The notes beneath the pieces were generated by a model. That model searched no databases and was not told the DNA's origin. It saw nothing but the letters and a program-made list of their open reading frames with translations. Positions 19,192 through 27,351 of a stretch of 46,999 nucleotides of DNA are shown here, piece by piece. Source of the stretch: a virus; the IMG/VR virus record IMGVR_UViG_3300035703_000148, positions 1-46,999 of that record. One strand, given 5' to 3'. Within the stretch, counting starts at the first letter, position 1. The number at the start of each line of letters is the position of its first letter. The translations under genes were made by a program, and so were the position numbers.

Positions 19192-19420
19192 TGGCGTATT
19201 CCGCTATCAATGCTGCCTGCCCTGCCGCGATTAGCTGCGCGGGGTCTTTACGGATACCAGCGCAAAAGCGGGGATTGGTAAATGCCATGTGTGCATCCAA
19301 TACGGCGGCGCGGATTGAGCCAAGGCGCGGGAACTTTGCGGCAAGGCTGATTGCCTGCTGCCATTCACCCGCTGCCATGTGTGCGCGTAGCTGGTCAATT
19401 TTCTTGGTTGGTTCTGCCAT
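19184..19420 (-). CDS. Leftward small gene inside the late region (moron-like), 78 aa
   Basis: MAEPTKKIDQLRAHMAAGEW, then AISLAAKFPRLGSIRAAVLD and AHMAFTNPRFCAGIRKDPAQ. I know this pattern from small phage proteins of proteobacteria, with unknown role. It is the only minus-strand gene between cI and the right end. It has its own promoter (TTGCTT-N16-TACAAT) and GGAG ribosome site, and overlaps the methyltransferase 3' end by 8 bp. Expression independent of the late operon, perhaps in the lysogen, is inferred. Confidence 0.75.
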   Translation of the reverse strand: MAEPTKKIDQLRAHMAAGEWQQAISLAAKFPRLGSIRAAVLDAHMAFTNPRFCAGIRKDPAQLIAAGQAALIAEYAIN

Positions 19421-19446
19421 TTTTCGCTCCGTTATTCGTTGTGTTA

Positions 19447-19474
19447 ATTGTAGCGCAATAATCAATAAAAGCAA
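19447..19474 (-). promoter_or_regulatory. Promoter of the leftward 78-aa gene; conserved block copy 3
   Basis: On the minus strand TTGCTT (19474-19469), 16 nt, TACAAT (19452-19447), 27 nt before ATG 19420. Positions 19447-19464 match the 18-nt block at 3984 and 4347, linking this gene with the distal leftward operon in regulation. Confidence 0.6.
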
Positions 19475-19532
19475 CGGTTAATGAGTTTTTATTCTGAATA
19501 TTCTTTTTAAAATGTTGTTTGGAGTTTGCAGC

Positions 19533-19922
19533 ATGAACAATGAAATCCATCCCGTAGCGCAGGTCATCGGTAACGCAGCATGGGCGCTATTACAGGCGCA
19601 GTACGGTGGGCGCGAGGTAAGCATACCCAAGACCCGCAACAGCGGCGTGTGGCGCGATTTGTGCGACTGTATGGGGGTTGCTGCGGCTGATGCACTGGTG
19701 GACTACTACGGTGGCGATAGGCTTACCGTACCGATGGGCGCGTATGTGAGCAGGCTCAAGCGTATGCAGCACATCGCCAAGCTACGCGCCGAGGGGATGA
19801 CACCGAACCAGATTGCCGAGATATACAAGGAGGAACGGCGTTTCACCAGCAGGACGGTTAAGCGGTTGCTGGCAGAGGTACGCGATGGCAAGGGCATGAA
19901 TATGGAGCTTTTCCCTGCATGA
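19533..19922 (+). CDS. Mor-family-like HTH protein (late activator or small terminase candidate)
   Basis: This 129-aa protein has an N-terminal helical part (VAQVIGNAAWALLQAQYGGR) and EVSIPKTRNSGVWRDLCDCM, recalling the Mor/C dimerisation region. The C-terminal helix-turn-helix is EGMTPNQIAEIYKEERRFTS with RTVKRLL. In Mu, Mor and C activate middle and late promoters. Here it is immediately upstream of the large terminase (4-bp overlap), so a small terminase role is the main alternative. ATG 19533 with GGAG about 10 nt upstream is preferred over the in-frame ATG 19512. Confidence 0.6.
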   Translation: MNNEIHPVAQVIGNAAWALLQAQYGGREVSIPKTRNSGVWRDLCDCMGVAAADALVDYYGGDRLTVPMGAYVSRLKRMQHIAKLRAEGMTPNQIAEIYKEERRFTSRTVKRLLAEVRDGKGMNMELFPA

Positions 19923-21121
19923 CGCGCATCAAAATACCTCCACTCAACCTGCATGATGGGCAGCGCAGGGTACTCAATAGCCAGGCGCGGTTTCGTGTCG
20001 TATCGGCGGGGCGGCGCTTTGGTAAAACGCTGCTATCAATCGAATGGCTGGCGCTGATGCAGGGCGGGGCGCTGGACGGGCAACCTGTAGCGTTCTTTGC
20101 CCCTACCTACAAGCTGCTGCTGGAGGTGTGGAGCGATATGGAGCGCACCCTGTCGCCCATCATCAAGAAGATGAACAAGAGCGAGATGCGGATTGAGCTA
20201 ATCACTGGCGGGAAGATTGACTTCTGGACGCTGGAGGATGCCGATGCGGGGCGGGGGCGCAAGTACAAGCGCATTGTGGTGGATGAGGCGGCTCATGCGC
20301 GGCTATTAAAGGACGCATGGGAACGGGCTATTGCACCGACATTAACCGACCTGCGGGGCGAGGCGTGGTTTATCAGCACACCCAAGGGGGTAAACTTTTT
20401 CCATGAGCTATACCTACGGGGGCAAAGTGAGGAACACCCCGATTGGGCGAGTTTCCATATGCCGACCAGCACCAACCCGCATATCAACCCCGATGAAATA
20501 GAACGATTCAGGCGGGAAAACCCCGAATTGGTGTTTAGGCAGGAGTATTTGGCAGAGTTTATTACCTTTGGCGCGGGTCTGGTCAAGCCGGAGTACATCG
20601 TCAGCGCACCGTGCCCCGCAGGGCTACCCGTTACCTTGGGCGTGGACTTGGCGATTAGCGAGAAGGAGGGGGCAGACTTTACCGCGATTGCGGCGCTATG
20701 CCGTGACCCTGAAAGTGGGCTGGTGTATATCAAGGAGGTGGAGCGTTTCAGGGGGCAATTTAGCGATGTGCTGAACCGTATCAAGGCGGCGGCGCAGCGG
20801 CATAACCCCAAGATGATTGCCATCGAGCAGACGCAGTACCAAGCGGCGGTGGTGCAGGAGCTAACCCGTACCACCATGCTACCCGTCCACGGTATCCGAC
20901 CTGACCGCGACAAGGTAACGCGCTTTGCACCGCTGCTGACCCGCTACGAGCAAAAGCAGGTACGGCATGACCCTAGTGGTGTGCCTGCATGGTTCCGCGA
21001 TGAGCTTTTAGCGTTCCCTGAATCGCCACACGACGACGGTGTGGATGCCGTGGCGTATGCGTGGGCGGCGCAGGGGCTCAATGCAGGCTATGCAACGGGC
21101 AAGGGTAGCTCATGGCGGTAG
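19919..21121 (+). CDS. terL: Terminase large subunit
   Basis: This is a 400-aa packaging ATPase-nuclease. Walker A SAGRRFGKT is at residues 29-37, Walker B RIVVDEAAH with Asp122 and Glu123, and a coupling-motif-like FISTPKG is near 151. The RNase H-like nuclease half has Asp243 in LGVDLA, Glu303 in AIEQTQYQ and the closing Asp in DDGVDAVAYA (about 372-376). The 53-nt gap after it holds the first copy of the candidate late promoter motif. Confidence 0.96.
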   Translation: MTRIKIPPLNLHDGQRRVLNSQARFRVVSAGRRFGKTLLSIEWLALMQGGALDGQPVAFFAPTYKLLLEVWSDMERTLSPIIKKMNKSEMRIELITGGKIDFWTLEDADAGRGRKYKRIVVDEAAHARLLKDAWERAIAPTLTDLRGEAWFISTPKGVNFFHELYLRGQSEEHPDWASFHMPTSTNPHINPDEIERFRRENPELVFRQEYLAEFITFGAGLVKPEYIVSAPCPAGLPVTLGVDLAISEKEGADFTAIAALCRDPESGLVYIKEVERFRGQFSDVLNRIKAAAQRHNPKMIAIEQTQYQAAVVQELTRTTMLPVHGIRPDRDKVTRFAPLLTRYEQKQVRHDPSGVPAWFRDELLAFPESPHDDGVDAVAYAWAAQGLNAGYATGKGSSWR

Positions 21122-21128
21122 TGTCGCG

Positions 21129-21171
21129 TGTCACGCTTAACAATAACCCACAACCTTTGCAACATGGGCGG
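21129..21171 (+). promoter_or_regulatory. Candidate late promoter motif, copy 1 (before portal)
   Basis: TGTCACGCTT, exactly 24 nt, then CATGGGCGG, ending 2 nt before the portal ATG at 21174. The same two blocks with the same spacing occur at 24583 and 41373. No sigma70-like box is evident between them. GGGCGG may double as the ribosome site. Confidence 0.5.
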
Positions 21172-21173
21172 CT

Positions 21174-22622
21174 ATGAAACCTAAGACTACCCCACCTAAG
21201 CCCGATGCGGCGCAACTAAGCAGAGATAATTTTAGCGATGCGCTGCTTGGCGCATTGGTTCGTGCGCCTGAGATTGACTCTACCCTGCGCCTGGCGGGGA
21301 TTGCGCGACACCAACTGCGGCGGCTATGCGGCGATGATGAAATTAGCGCTGCATTGGAAACCCGCAGGGCGGTAGTCGAGGCAACACCGTGGCGCATTGA
21401 GGGCTACAACGACAGCGCACCGATGCAGCACCTTAACGCTACCCTGGCCAAGCACCTGCCAAGCATGATTGCAGCGCTGTGGGATGCCGTGCCGATGGGC
21501 TTTAGCGTGGCTGAGGTGGTGTGGGCGCAGAACGGCGGCATGGTAGACATTGGGCGCGTGGCATTGGTGCCGATGCAGTATTTCAACCCGCGCAGCGATG
21601 GCACATTGCTGGCTACCCTGCCAAGCGTGGGCTACGAGATACCAGTGGATACCGATTACAAGTTTTTTCATACCGTGCGGGAGCAATCGTTCGAAAGCCC
21701 ACACGGTAATGCGTTACTCTCGCGCCTGTACTGGCCTTGGCACTTTAGGCAGCACGGCTGGCGCTACTGGATGCAGTTCTTGGAGCGATTCGGGATGCCA
21801 ATCATTGCGGGGCAGGTCACAAACCCTGCCGACTTTGTGGATGCAATGGGGCGGCTAGGTATCAATACCGCTATTGGCGTGAATACGCATGACACGGTAA
21901 GCATCGTCACGCAAAACGGCAGCGGTGAGTTTGAACGGCTGGAGCAGGCGCTGAACAAACGCATTCAAAAGCTCATCCTTGGACAGACCCTGACCAGCGA
22001 TACGGGCGGCAGCGGCAGCTATGCGGCGGCAAAGGTGCATGACCAAGTGCGTATGGACAGGAAAATGGCTGACCTGCGCCTTGTAACCAATACCATCCAG
22101 CGCATTGTCCGTGCGTTCTGGCAGCTAAACCGCTACGCAGGCGAGGCTCCGCTATTCACGATGGAGGATGGCAAGGGGCTGGAAATGGAGAGGGCAACCC
22201 GCGATGCGGAGTTGGTCAAGCATGGCATTGTGAAGCTGACCGAGGAATACCTGCTCACACACTACGACTTTGAGGCGGGGGATTTCACGATACCCGAAGC
22301 AGCACCGACACCCGCACCCGCTAACCAAAAGCTATCCGGTCATGCCCTACAGCTTGCAGCAGGCAGGGCGCGGCAATTTACCGAGGGGCAGCAGGTCGTA
22401 GAGGACTTGGTGGACTTGGCGCTGGCTGATGCACCGCCACTATTCGACCCCAAGGCGCTGAGGGCGGCTATTGCCAAGGCAGAAAGCCCCGATGACCTAG
22501 CGGAACGCTTGGGCGCTATCCTATCCTCGCAGTCTGCCAGTGCCTTTGCCGCTGTAATTGATAAGGCGACCTATGCGGCTGAGGTACTAGGCTGGAACAA
22601 TGCCGAGAAGCGCAGGTTTTAA
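21174..22622 (+). CDS. Portal protein, Mu gp29-like (DUF935)
   Basis: This 482-aa protein forms the ring through which DNA enters and leaves the capsid. DUF935 features visible: LLGALVRAPEIDSTLRLAGI, the EISAALETRRAVVEATPWRI segment, VPMGFSVAEVVWAQNG, HGNALLSRLYWPWHFRQHGW and RYWMQFLERFGMPIIAGQV. A C-terminal region after about residue 380 is Ala-rich and helical. It is followed by MuF, the usual Mu-like order. Confidence 0.93.
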   Translation: MKPKTTPPKPDAAQLSRDNFSDALLGALVRAPEIDSTLRLAGIARHQLRRLCGDDEISAALETRRAVVEATPWRIEGYNDSAPMQHLNATLAKHLPSMIAALWDAVPMGFSVAEVVWAQNGGMVDIGRVALVPMQYFNPRSDGTLLATLPSVGYEIPVDTDYKFFHTVREQSFESPHGNALLSRLYWPWHFRQHGWRYWMQFLERFGMPIIAGQVTNPADFVDAMGRLGINTAIGVNTHDTVSIVTQNGSGEFERLEQALNKRIQKLILGQTLTSDTGGSGSYAAAKVHDQVRMDRKMADLRLVTNTIQRIVRAFWQLNRYAGEAPLFTMEDGKGLEMERATRDAELVKHGIVKLTEEYLLTHYDFEAGDFTIPEAAPTPAPANQKLSGHALQLAAGRARQFTEGQQVVEDLVDLALADAPPLFDPKALRAAIAKAESPDDLAERLGAILSSQSASAFAAVIDKATYAAEVLGWNNAEKRRF

Positions 22623-24229
22623 TGAGCGAGGCAGCAAACCTCTATGCCGATGCGCTGGCATGGGCGAAGGCGCAGAAGATAGTTTTACCCGATGAGTATT
22701 ACGGCGCTATAGGCGCGGCAAGCCGTAACCGCAGCTTTAGTGTTGCGGGGCTGGCGCAGTTGGACGCATTGCAGGCGGTACATAAAAGCCTGATAGATGC
22801 GCTGGCAAGCGGCAAGACGCAGCGGGAGTGGGCTAAGGCGCTGCTGGCAGACCCTACGGCAGCGCAAATGCTGGCGATGCCTGCACATAGGCTAGACAAT
22901 ATATTCCGCACCAACCTACAAACGGGCTATATGCGCGGCATAGCGCGGCAGCAGGAAAGCCCTGCCAGCATAAAGCGCAGACCGTTTTTTCAGTACGATG
23001 CCATCAATGACAGCAGGACGCGACCCTCGCACATGGCGATGGATAACTTTATTGCGCCTGCGGATGATGGTATTTGGAAGATATGGACACCGCCAAGCGG
23101 CTACCGTTGCCGTTGCATACGGGTGGCGCTCACGCAGGCAGAGGCTAGGGCGCGGGGCTGGAATGGCAGCACACAACCCGTACCGAGCAACCCCGATGAT
23201 GGATGGGGGCATCATCCCTTGGATGGGGATGCGGATTTTCTGGAAAGCATCAAAGCTGAACGGCTAAAGCAGGCGCACCCTGCCATTGTTAAGGCTATTC
23301 AAAATCAGTACCCTTGGCGCGATAAGCAAAAGGGTGTGATGGAGAAGATGTGGCATGACGCATCGTTTATTGAATCGCCTGATTGGATAAAGGCAGCGGT
23401 TGGCAATAGGAAGGCGCTTAAACAAATAACCAACAAAGAAGATGGGGCTTGGTATAGCGCGTATGGAGATTACATCAATATGCCTCCAAGTGACGATATG
23501 GGTAGCTTATTTGGGCAGGCTGTGTGGAGGCATGAGTTTGGACACGCGCTCGACCATTCATTTAGTGATGGCAGGAAAAAATACAGGTCATCGCAGGCTG
23601 ATTTTCGTGCGGCAATGGCGGCTGATGCTAAGGAGTTAATAGAAAATGCAGCGGCAACACCAAAAAGCTACAAAATCACAAAGGCAAAAGAAGTCGAGCT
23701 AAAAGAAGCCTACGAAAAAGCAGGAAAAGAATTTATTGATGCCGACAATAGGTTAGAGTGGTTAATTAGACGATATGCGGCGCAGGGCATTGATTTTGCA
23801 CAATTCAAGAGCGCAATGGAAAGGCACACCGATTTTGCAACAGTATTGCAAGGCATAGGATTGCAAAAAAGGTATGTAAACCTTATAGTTGCGATTGAAA
23901 AGAAGGATGGTCAATCGCTACTTGATTACATGACGGGTGGCAAAAAAACCGCTGAAAGTCAACTGACATTCAAAAAAGGCAATATTGGTAATTTGTCGGA
24001 TTTGCTTGGTAGCGCCACCCTAAATAAAGTGGCTGGTATGAAAAGTGGATTTGGTCATGTTGACAGTTATTACAAAGGCAAACTGCATGATGGTAGAAGT
24101 GAAACGGAAAGTTTTGCTAACTTAACCGCTTTATATGGTGATGCAAACCCCGTATTCGGGCAGATTGTTGAGATTTTTACGCCAAGAATGGCAAAGTTAT
24201 TTAAGGAAATAGTCAATGGCATGGACTGA
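22622..24229 (+). CDS. MuF minor head protein fused to zincin-like metallopeptidase domain
   Basis: This is a 535-aa protein. Residues 1-200 are a MuF (Mu gpF/SPP1 gp7-like) domain, with RTNLQTGYMRGIARQQ, FQYDAINDSRTRPSHMAM, FIAPADDGIWKIWTPPSGYR and the CRC motif. MuF proteins ride in the capsid near the portal. Residues about 240-535 are different: HEFGH at 304-308, then GFGHVDSYY near 476-484 and ESFANLTALY with Glu496. This is an HExxH zincin with a plausible third ligand. That half is clearly AT-richer than the first. Known MuF proteins can carry C-terminal toxin domains; a maturation protease is the alternative. Confidence 0.85.
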   Translation: MSEAANLYADALAWAKAQKIVLPDEYYGAIGAASRNRSFSVAGLAQLDALQAVHKSLIDALASGKTQREWAKALLADPTAAQMLAMPAHRLDNIFRTNLQTGYMRGIARQQESPASIKRRPFFQYDAINDSRTRPSHMAMDNFIAPADDGIWKIWTPPSGYRCRCIRVALTQAEARARGWNGSTQPVPSNPDDGWGHHPLDGDADFLESIKAERLKQAHPAIVKAIQNQYPWRDKQKGVMEKMWHDASFIESPDWIKAAVGNRKALKQITNKEDGAWYSAYGDYINMPPSDDMGSLFGQAVWRHEFGHALDHSFSDGRKKYRSSQADFRAAMAADAKELIENAAATPKSYKITKAKEVELKEAYEKAGKEFIDADNRLEWLIRRYAAQGIDFAQFKSAMERHTDFATVLQGIGLQKRYVNLIVAIEKKDGQSLLDYMTGGKKTAESQLTFKKGNIGNLSDLLGSATLNKVAGMKSGFGHVDSYYKGKLHDGRSETESFANLTALYGDANPVFGQIVEIFTPRMAKLFKEIVNGMD

Positions 24230-24470
24230 GATTGAGGATATTTACAATACCGAGGAAAGCCGAGCGTTCAACAAGTTAAGCGCGGAATACCTGCAAGCGA
24301 CTGGCGAGGATATGCCTATTGCCGTTCCACTGGATTACGGCTATCGACAGATAAGTATTGAGGATTTAATGAAATATGCCAAGGCTGCTATTGCGGCAGG
24401 TAAGCCTATTGATTGGCGCGAGATATACGGCATCCCTGTGTGCGAGCTTAACCCCGAAATTGTTACCTAA
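24216..24470 (+). CDS. Small acidic protein after MuF-peptidase (candidate immunity protein)
   Basis: This 84-aa protein begins MAWTEIEDIYNTEESRAFNK and contains PLDYGYRQISIEDLMKYAKA and PIDWREIYGIPVCELN. It overlaps the MuF-peptidase gene by 14 bp, shares its AT-rich composition, and is followed by a terminator, so the two form one unit. No family is recognised. Size, acidity and position suggest an inhibitor or immunity partner; a chaperone or head-completion role is not excluded. Confidence 0.6.
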   Translation: MAWTEIEDIYNTEESRAFNKLSAEYLQATGEDMPIAVPLDYGYRQISIEDLMKYAKAAIAAGKPIDWREIYGIPVCELNPEIVT

Positions 24471-24492
24471 CTGTCCCGCATAGCCCACAAAG

Positions 24493-24516
24493 AAGCGCCC
24501 AATGTGGCGCTTTTTT
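24493..24516 (+). terminator. Terminator after the MuF unit
   Basis: AAGCGCC-caatgt-GGCGCTT followed by four more T, 23 nt after the stop of the 84-aa gene. It divides portal/MuF from protease/capsid transcription, so the capsid genes need their own promoter or readthrough. Confidence 0.87.
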
Positions 24517-24582
24517 CGCTTGTATATAAACGCAGCAGCTTATATTGGCATAGTCCTGTAGCTATTTTGCAAGGGTGAAAAC

Positions 24583-24625
24583 AGACACTCTTATTGCAAT
24601 TTACCCATACCCGCATCATGGTGGG
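24583..24625 (+). promoter_or_regulatory. Candidate late promoter motif, copy 2 (before prohead protease)
   Basis: AGACACTCTT, 24 nt, CATGGTGGG, ending 1 nt before ATG 24627. It lies between the terminator at 24493 and the capsid genes, where a promoter is needed. A weak sigma70-like pair (TTGTAT near 24520, TATATT near 24541) is also present. Confidence 0.5.
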
Positions 24626-24626
24626 T

Positions 24627-25511
24627 ATGCAAAATCCACCACTATTTTTAACAGGCAGCGCCAGCTTCACAGCCAACGGCGATGCCTTGCCTAAGCAGTT
24701 TACGGGACAGCTTTATAGCGGCGCTGCCGTGATGGGCAATGTGTATGTTGACCTTGACAGCATGGAGCTAGAGGCGGCAATACCCGTCCTGTTCCAGCAT
24801 GACCAATCTAAGGTTGTGGGCACATTCTCCAAGCTAGACAAAAGCCCCGCTGCGCTGGCGGTGGAGGGCGTTTTGTTTACCGAGTTTGATGCTGACGCGC
24901 AATCCATCGTTAAAAAAGCGCAGTCGGGTATGCAATGGCAGATGAGCATGGGCGTATTCGACTACAGCATTGAGGACATTCCCGCAGGCAAGACGCTAAC
25001 CGTGAACACCCGCGAGGTGAGTGGCCCCGCAATGGTGCTGCGCGGCGCGGTATTGCGTGAGGGTTCGATTGTCGCGCTCGGTGCGGATAAGCACACCAGC
25101 GCATCGTTTTTCAGCAACAGGGCGAGTGCGCCCATTTCTCAAAAGGAGGGCGCACCTATGCCCACACAAGCCGAGTACGACGAACTCAAAACCCAACTGG
25201 CGCAAGCCGAAGCAAAACTAGCAGCCCAAGCGCAGGCATTAGCCGAGCTTGAGCAATCCAAGCGCGAGGGCGAGGTTAAAGCCTTGTTTAGCGACATTGG
25301 GCGTGAATTTAGTGCCGAATCTGCCAAGGTCTATATGGGCTTGAGCGCCGATTCATTCACCGCATTAGCGGCTGACCTACGCGCTAACCATAAACCTGCC
25401 AGCCTGCCTAGCAGCCTGACAAAAAGCACATTTGCAGCCGTTGGCGCACCAGCAGGCGGCAATGAGTCCGTATTGCTTGCATCGGCAAAAGCCATGCACA
25501 ACCTCAAATAA
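24627..25511 (+). CDS. Prohead protease with C-terminal scaffold
   Basis: This 294-aa protein has an N-terminal HK97-type prohead protease domain (about 1-160): PVLFQHDQSKVVGTF with His58, MQWQMSMGVFDYSI with Ser107 and LREGSIVALGADKHTSA with Glu145. That is a plausible His-Ser-Glu set with spacing near that of the HK97 enzyme. The rest is a scaffold: a coiled coil at about 180-225 (YDELKTQLAQAEAKLAAQAQ) and an acidic/Ala-rich tail. It shapes the procapsid and then degrades itself. ATG 24627 follows GGTGGG; ATG 24618 and GTG 24621 are in frame too. Confidence 0.85.
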   Translation: MQNPPLFLTGSASFTANGDALPKQFTGQLYSGAAVMGNVYVDLDSMELEAAIPVLFQHDQSKVVGTFSKLDKSPAALAVEGVLFTEFDADAQSIVKKAQSGMQWQMSMGVFDYSIEDIPAGKTLTVNTREVSGPAMVLRGAVLREGSIVALGADKHTSASFFSNRASAPISQKEGAPMPTQAEYDELKTQLAQAEAKLAAQAQALAELEQSKREGEVKALFSDIGREFSAESAKVYMGLSADSFTALAADLRANHKPASLPSSLTKSTFAAVGAPAGGNESVLLASAKAMHNLK

Positions 25512-25523
25512 TTGGAGTAAATC

Positions 25524-25901
25524 ATGCCAGTACAAACCGAAAAAACCTACTTTGGCGATGTAGTAAAGCGCGAGTTTGACCCGCTTTATACCCGCGAAAC
25601 CGTAACCGTTTCCTCTGGTCAAAACCTCGTTGTCGGCTCCGTAGTCGGCATCGTGACCGCGACCGGCAAGGCAAAGCTGCTGACACCCGCAGCTACCGAT
25701 GGCTCACAAACCGCCGTGGGCGTGTTGGCGGTTGATGTGGACGCTACCAGCGCGGATGCTAAGGGCGTAATCATTGCGCGTGGCCCATGCGTATTGAGCG
25801 ACACCTACTTGACCTTTCCCGCTGCTATCACAGCCCCCCAAAAGGCTACTGCCCTGTCGCAGTTAAAGGCTTTGGGCTTGATTACCCGCCAGACCGTTTA
25901 A
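25524..25901 (+). CDS. Head decoration protein (lambda gpD-like)
   Basis: This 125-aa protein begins MPVQTEKTYFGDVVKREFDP, then LYTRETVTVSSGQNLVVGSV and AVGVLAVDVDATSADAKGVI. This is the HDPD pattern: a short N-terminal arm and a beta-barrel with a helix. It trims and stabilises capsid capsomers. It lies between the protease/scaffold and the major capsid gene, as in lambda-like heads, with GGAG upstream. Confidence 0.9.
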   Translation: MPVQTEKTYFGDVVKREFDPLYTRETVTVSSGQNLVVGSVVGIVTATGKAKLLTPAATDGSQTAVGVLAVDVDATSADAKGVIIARGPCVLSDTYLTFPAAITAPQKATALSQLKALGLITRQTV

Positions 25902-25922
25902 CAGATTAGAGGATTGACTACC

Positions 25923-26927
25923 ATGTTGACCATTGCAAATGCCTTTACACAGACCGAGATTGCAGCCGCAATCAATATCGTGCCCAATACCTATGGGCGT
26001 ATTAACCAGCTTGGCTTGATGCCAGTGCGCGGCGTAATGACCCGCGACATTGCCATTGAGGAGCAAAACGGCTCACTCGCACTGATACCCACCGAGGCTA
26101 TCGGCGGCGCAGGCACAGTAGGGCAGAACGGCAAGCGCCGTATCCGTACCTTCCGTGTACCCCGTTTGATTCAGGAGGAGCACGTAAACCCCGCTGAGGT
26201 TGACGGTATCCGCGCCTTTGGCGGCGATGCGCGTGAATCATTGGCTGCATTGCTGAACCAGAAGCTATCTACCGTCCGTGCCAAGCACGACATTACGCTG
26301 GAATACCTGCGTATGGGCGCATTGAAGGGCATCATTTTGGATGCCGATGGCTCCAGCGTTGTTTACAACCTCTACAACGAGTTCGGCATTACGCAAAAGA
26401 CCATTGACTTCGACTTGTTGCCTGCAAACAAAACCGATGTACGTGCCAAGTGTATGGAGTTAGTACGCTACATGGAGGATAACCTGATGGGTGAATCCAG
26501 CAGCGGTGTACGCGCTCTTGTATCTTCTGAGTTTTTCGATAAATTGGTTGCACACCCTAGCGTTAAGGAAGCATACGCCAACTACCAAGAGGCAGCACAA
26601 CGATTGGGCGGCGATATGCGCGATGGCTTCACCTTTGGCAGCGTAACCTTTGAGGAATATCGCGGCAGAGCAAGCGGTACAGGCGGCACTATCCGCTTTA
26701 TTGCAGCCAATGAGGGGCACGCTTTCCCTGTAGGCACAACCAATACCTTTGCAACATTGGCAGCACCAGCCGACTTCAACGATACCGTTGGTAAGTTGGG
26801 TCAGGTGTATTACGCGAAGGTGCAAGAGGCTAAGATGGGTCGCGGCTACGACATTCACACACAGGCAAACGTATTGCCAATGTGTATGCGTCCTGCCGTG
26901 CTGGTTAAAGTTCACACTAGCACCTGA
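25923..26927 (+). CDS. Major capsid protein E (lambda gpE family)
   Basis: This 334-aa HK97-fold capsid protein matches the gpE family: ANAFTQTEIAAAINIVPNTY, GRINQLGLMPVRGVMTRDIA, RTFRVPRLIQEEHVNPAEVD, LNQKLSTVRAKHDITLEYLR and DFDLLPANKTDVRAKCMELV. ATG 25923 follows GAGGA; a TTG at 25914 in frame is less likely. With the decoration protein it forms the shell. Confidence 0.96.
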   Translation: MLTIANAFTQTEIAAAINIVPNTYGRINQLGLMPVRGVMTRDIAIEEQNGSLALIPTEAIGGAGTVGQNGKRRIRTFRVPRLIQEEHVNPAEVDGIRAFGGDARESLAALLNQKLSTVRAKHDITLEYLRMGALKGIILDADGSSVVYNLYNEFGITQKTIDFDLLPANKTDVRAKCMELVRYMEDNLMGESSSGVRALVSSEFFDKLVAHPSVKEAYANYQEAAQRLGGDMRDGFTFGSVTFEEYRGRASGTGGTIRFIAANEGHAFPVGTTNTFATLAAPADFNDTVGKLGQVYYAKVQEAKMGRGYDIHTQANVLPMCMRPAVLVKVHTST

Positions 26928-26931
26928 GCCC

Positions 26932-27351
26932 ATGTACGCAGACCGCGCAGCATTTGAGCTTGCCTTTGGCGCAGCCGAGGCAGCAGACCTAGAGGGCAGC
27001 GCCTTTGGTCGCTTGGACAAGGCTATTGCCGAAGCCAGTGCCCAAGCGGATAGCTTTCTGGCTGCGCGGTACGCAACACCCGTACCATTTGCGGGGCTTG
27101 CCTTGCAGCAGGCAATACTAGATTTAGCGCGGTTTCGCCTTTGGGACAGCAGAAGCCCCGAAGAAGTGCGTAACCGCCAGCAAGACGCTTTGCGGTGGCT
27201 ACGCGATGTGGCTACCGGCAAGGCGCAATTATTGGATGCAGTAGGTTTACCCGTACCCGTTAACACGGCGGCACATTGCGTAATAGCAGCATCCGTGCGC
27301 CCGATGACCTACGGCGTAGGCTTTGAGTTGCGCTATGGGGGTGAGCTATGA
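26932..27351 (+). CDS. DUF1320 head-tail connector (Mu gp36-like)
   Basis: This 139-aa protein begins MYADRAAFELAFGAAEAADL and has LDKAIAEASAQADSFLAARY and QQAILDLARFRLWDSRSPEE with VRNRQQDALRWLRDVATGKA, the helical adaptor pattern of DUF1320. It probably docks on the portal. It starts 4 nt after the capsid stop and overlaps gpG-like by 4 bp. Confidence 0.9.
   Translation: MYADRAAFELAFGAAEAADLEGSAFGRLDKAIAEASAQADSFLAARYATPVPFAGLALQQAILDLARFRLWDSRSPEEVRNRQQDALRWLRDVATGKAQLLDAVGLPVPVNTAAHCVIAASVRPMTYGVGFELRYGGEL

Noticed and set aside
24583-24610. A sigma54 promoter (GACACTCTTATTGCA)
   Set aside because: It lacks the invariant GG of the -24 element, and the equivalent sites at 21129 and 41373 do not keep the TTGC spacing.
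26460-27266. A 268-codon minus-strand frame across the capsid and connector genes
   Set aside because: It lies opposite two well-supported head genes, is Ser/Cys-rich without family motifs, and is best explained as a shadow.
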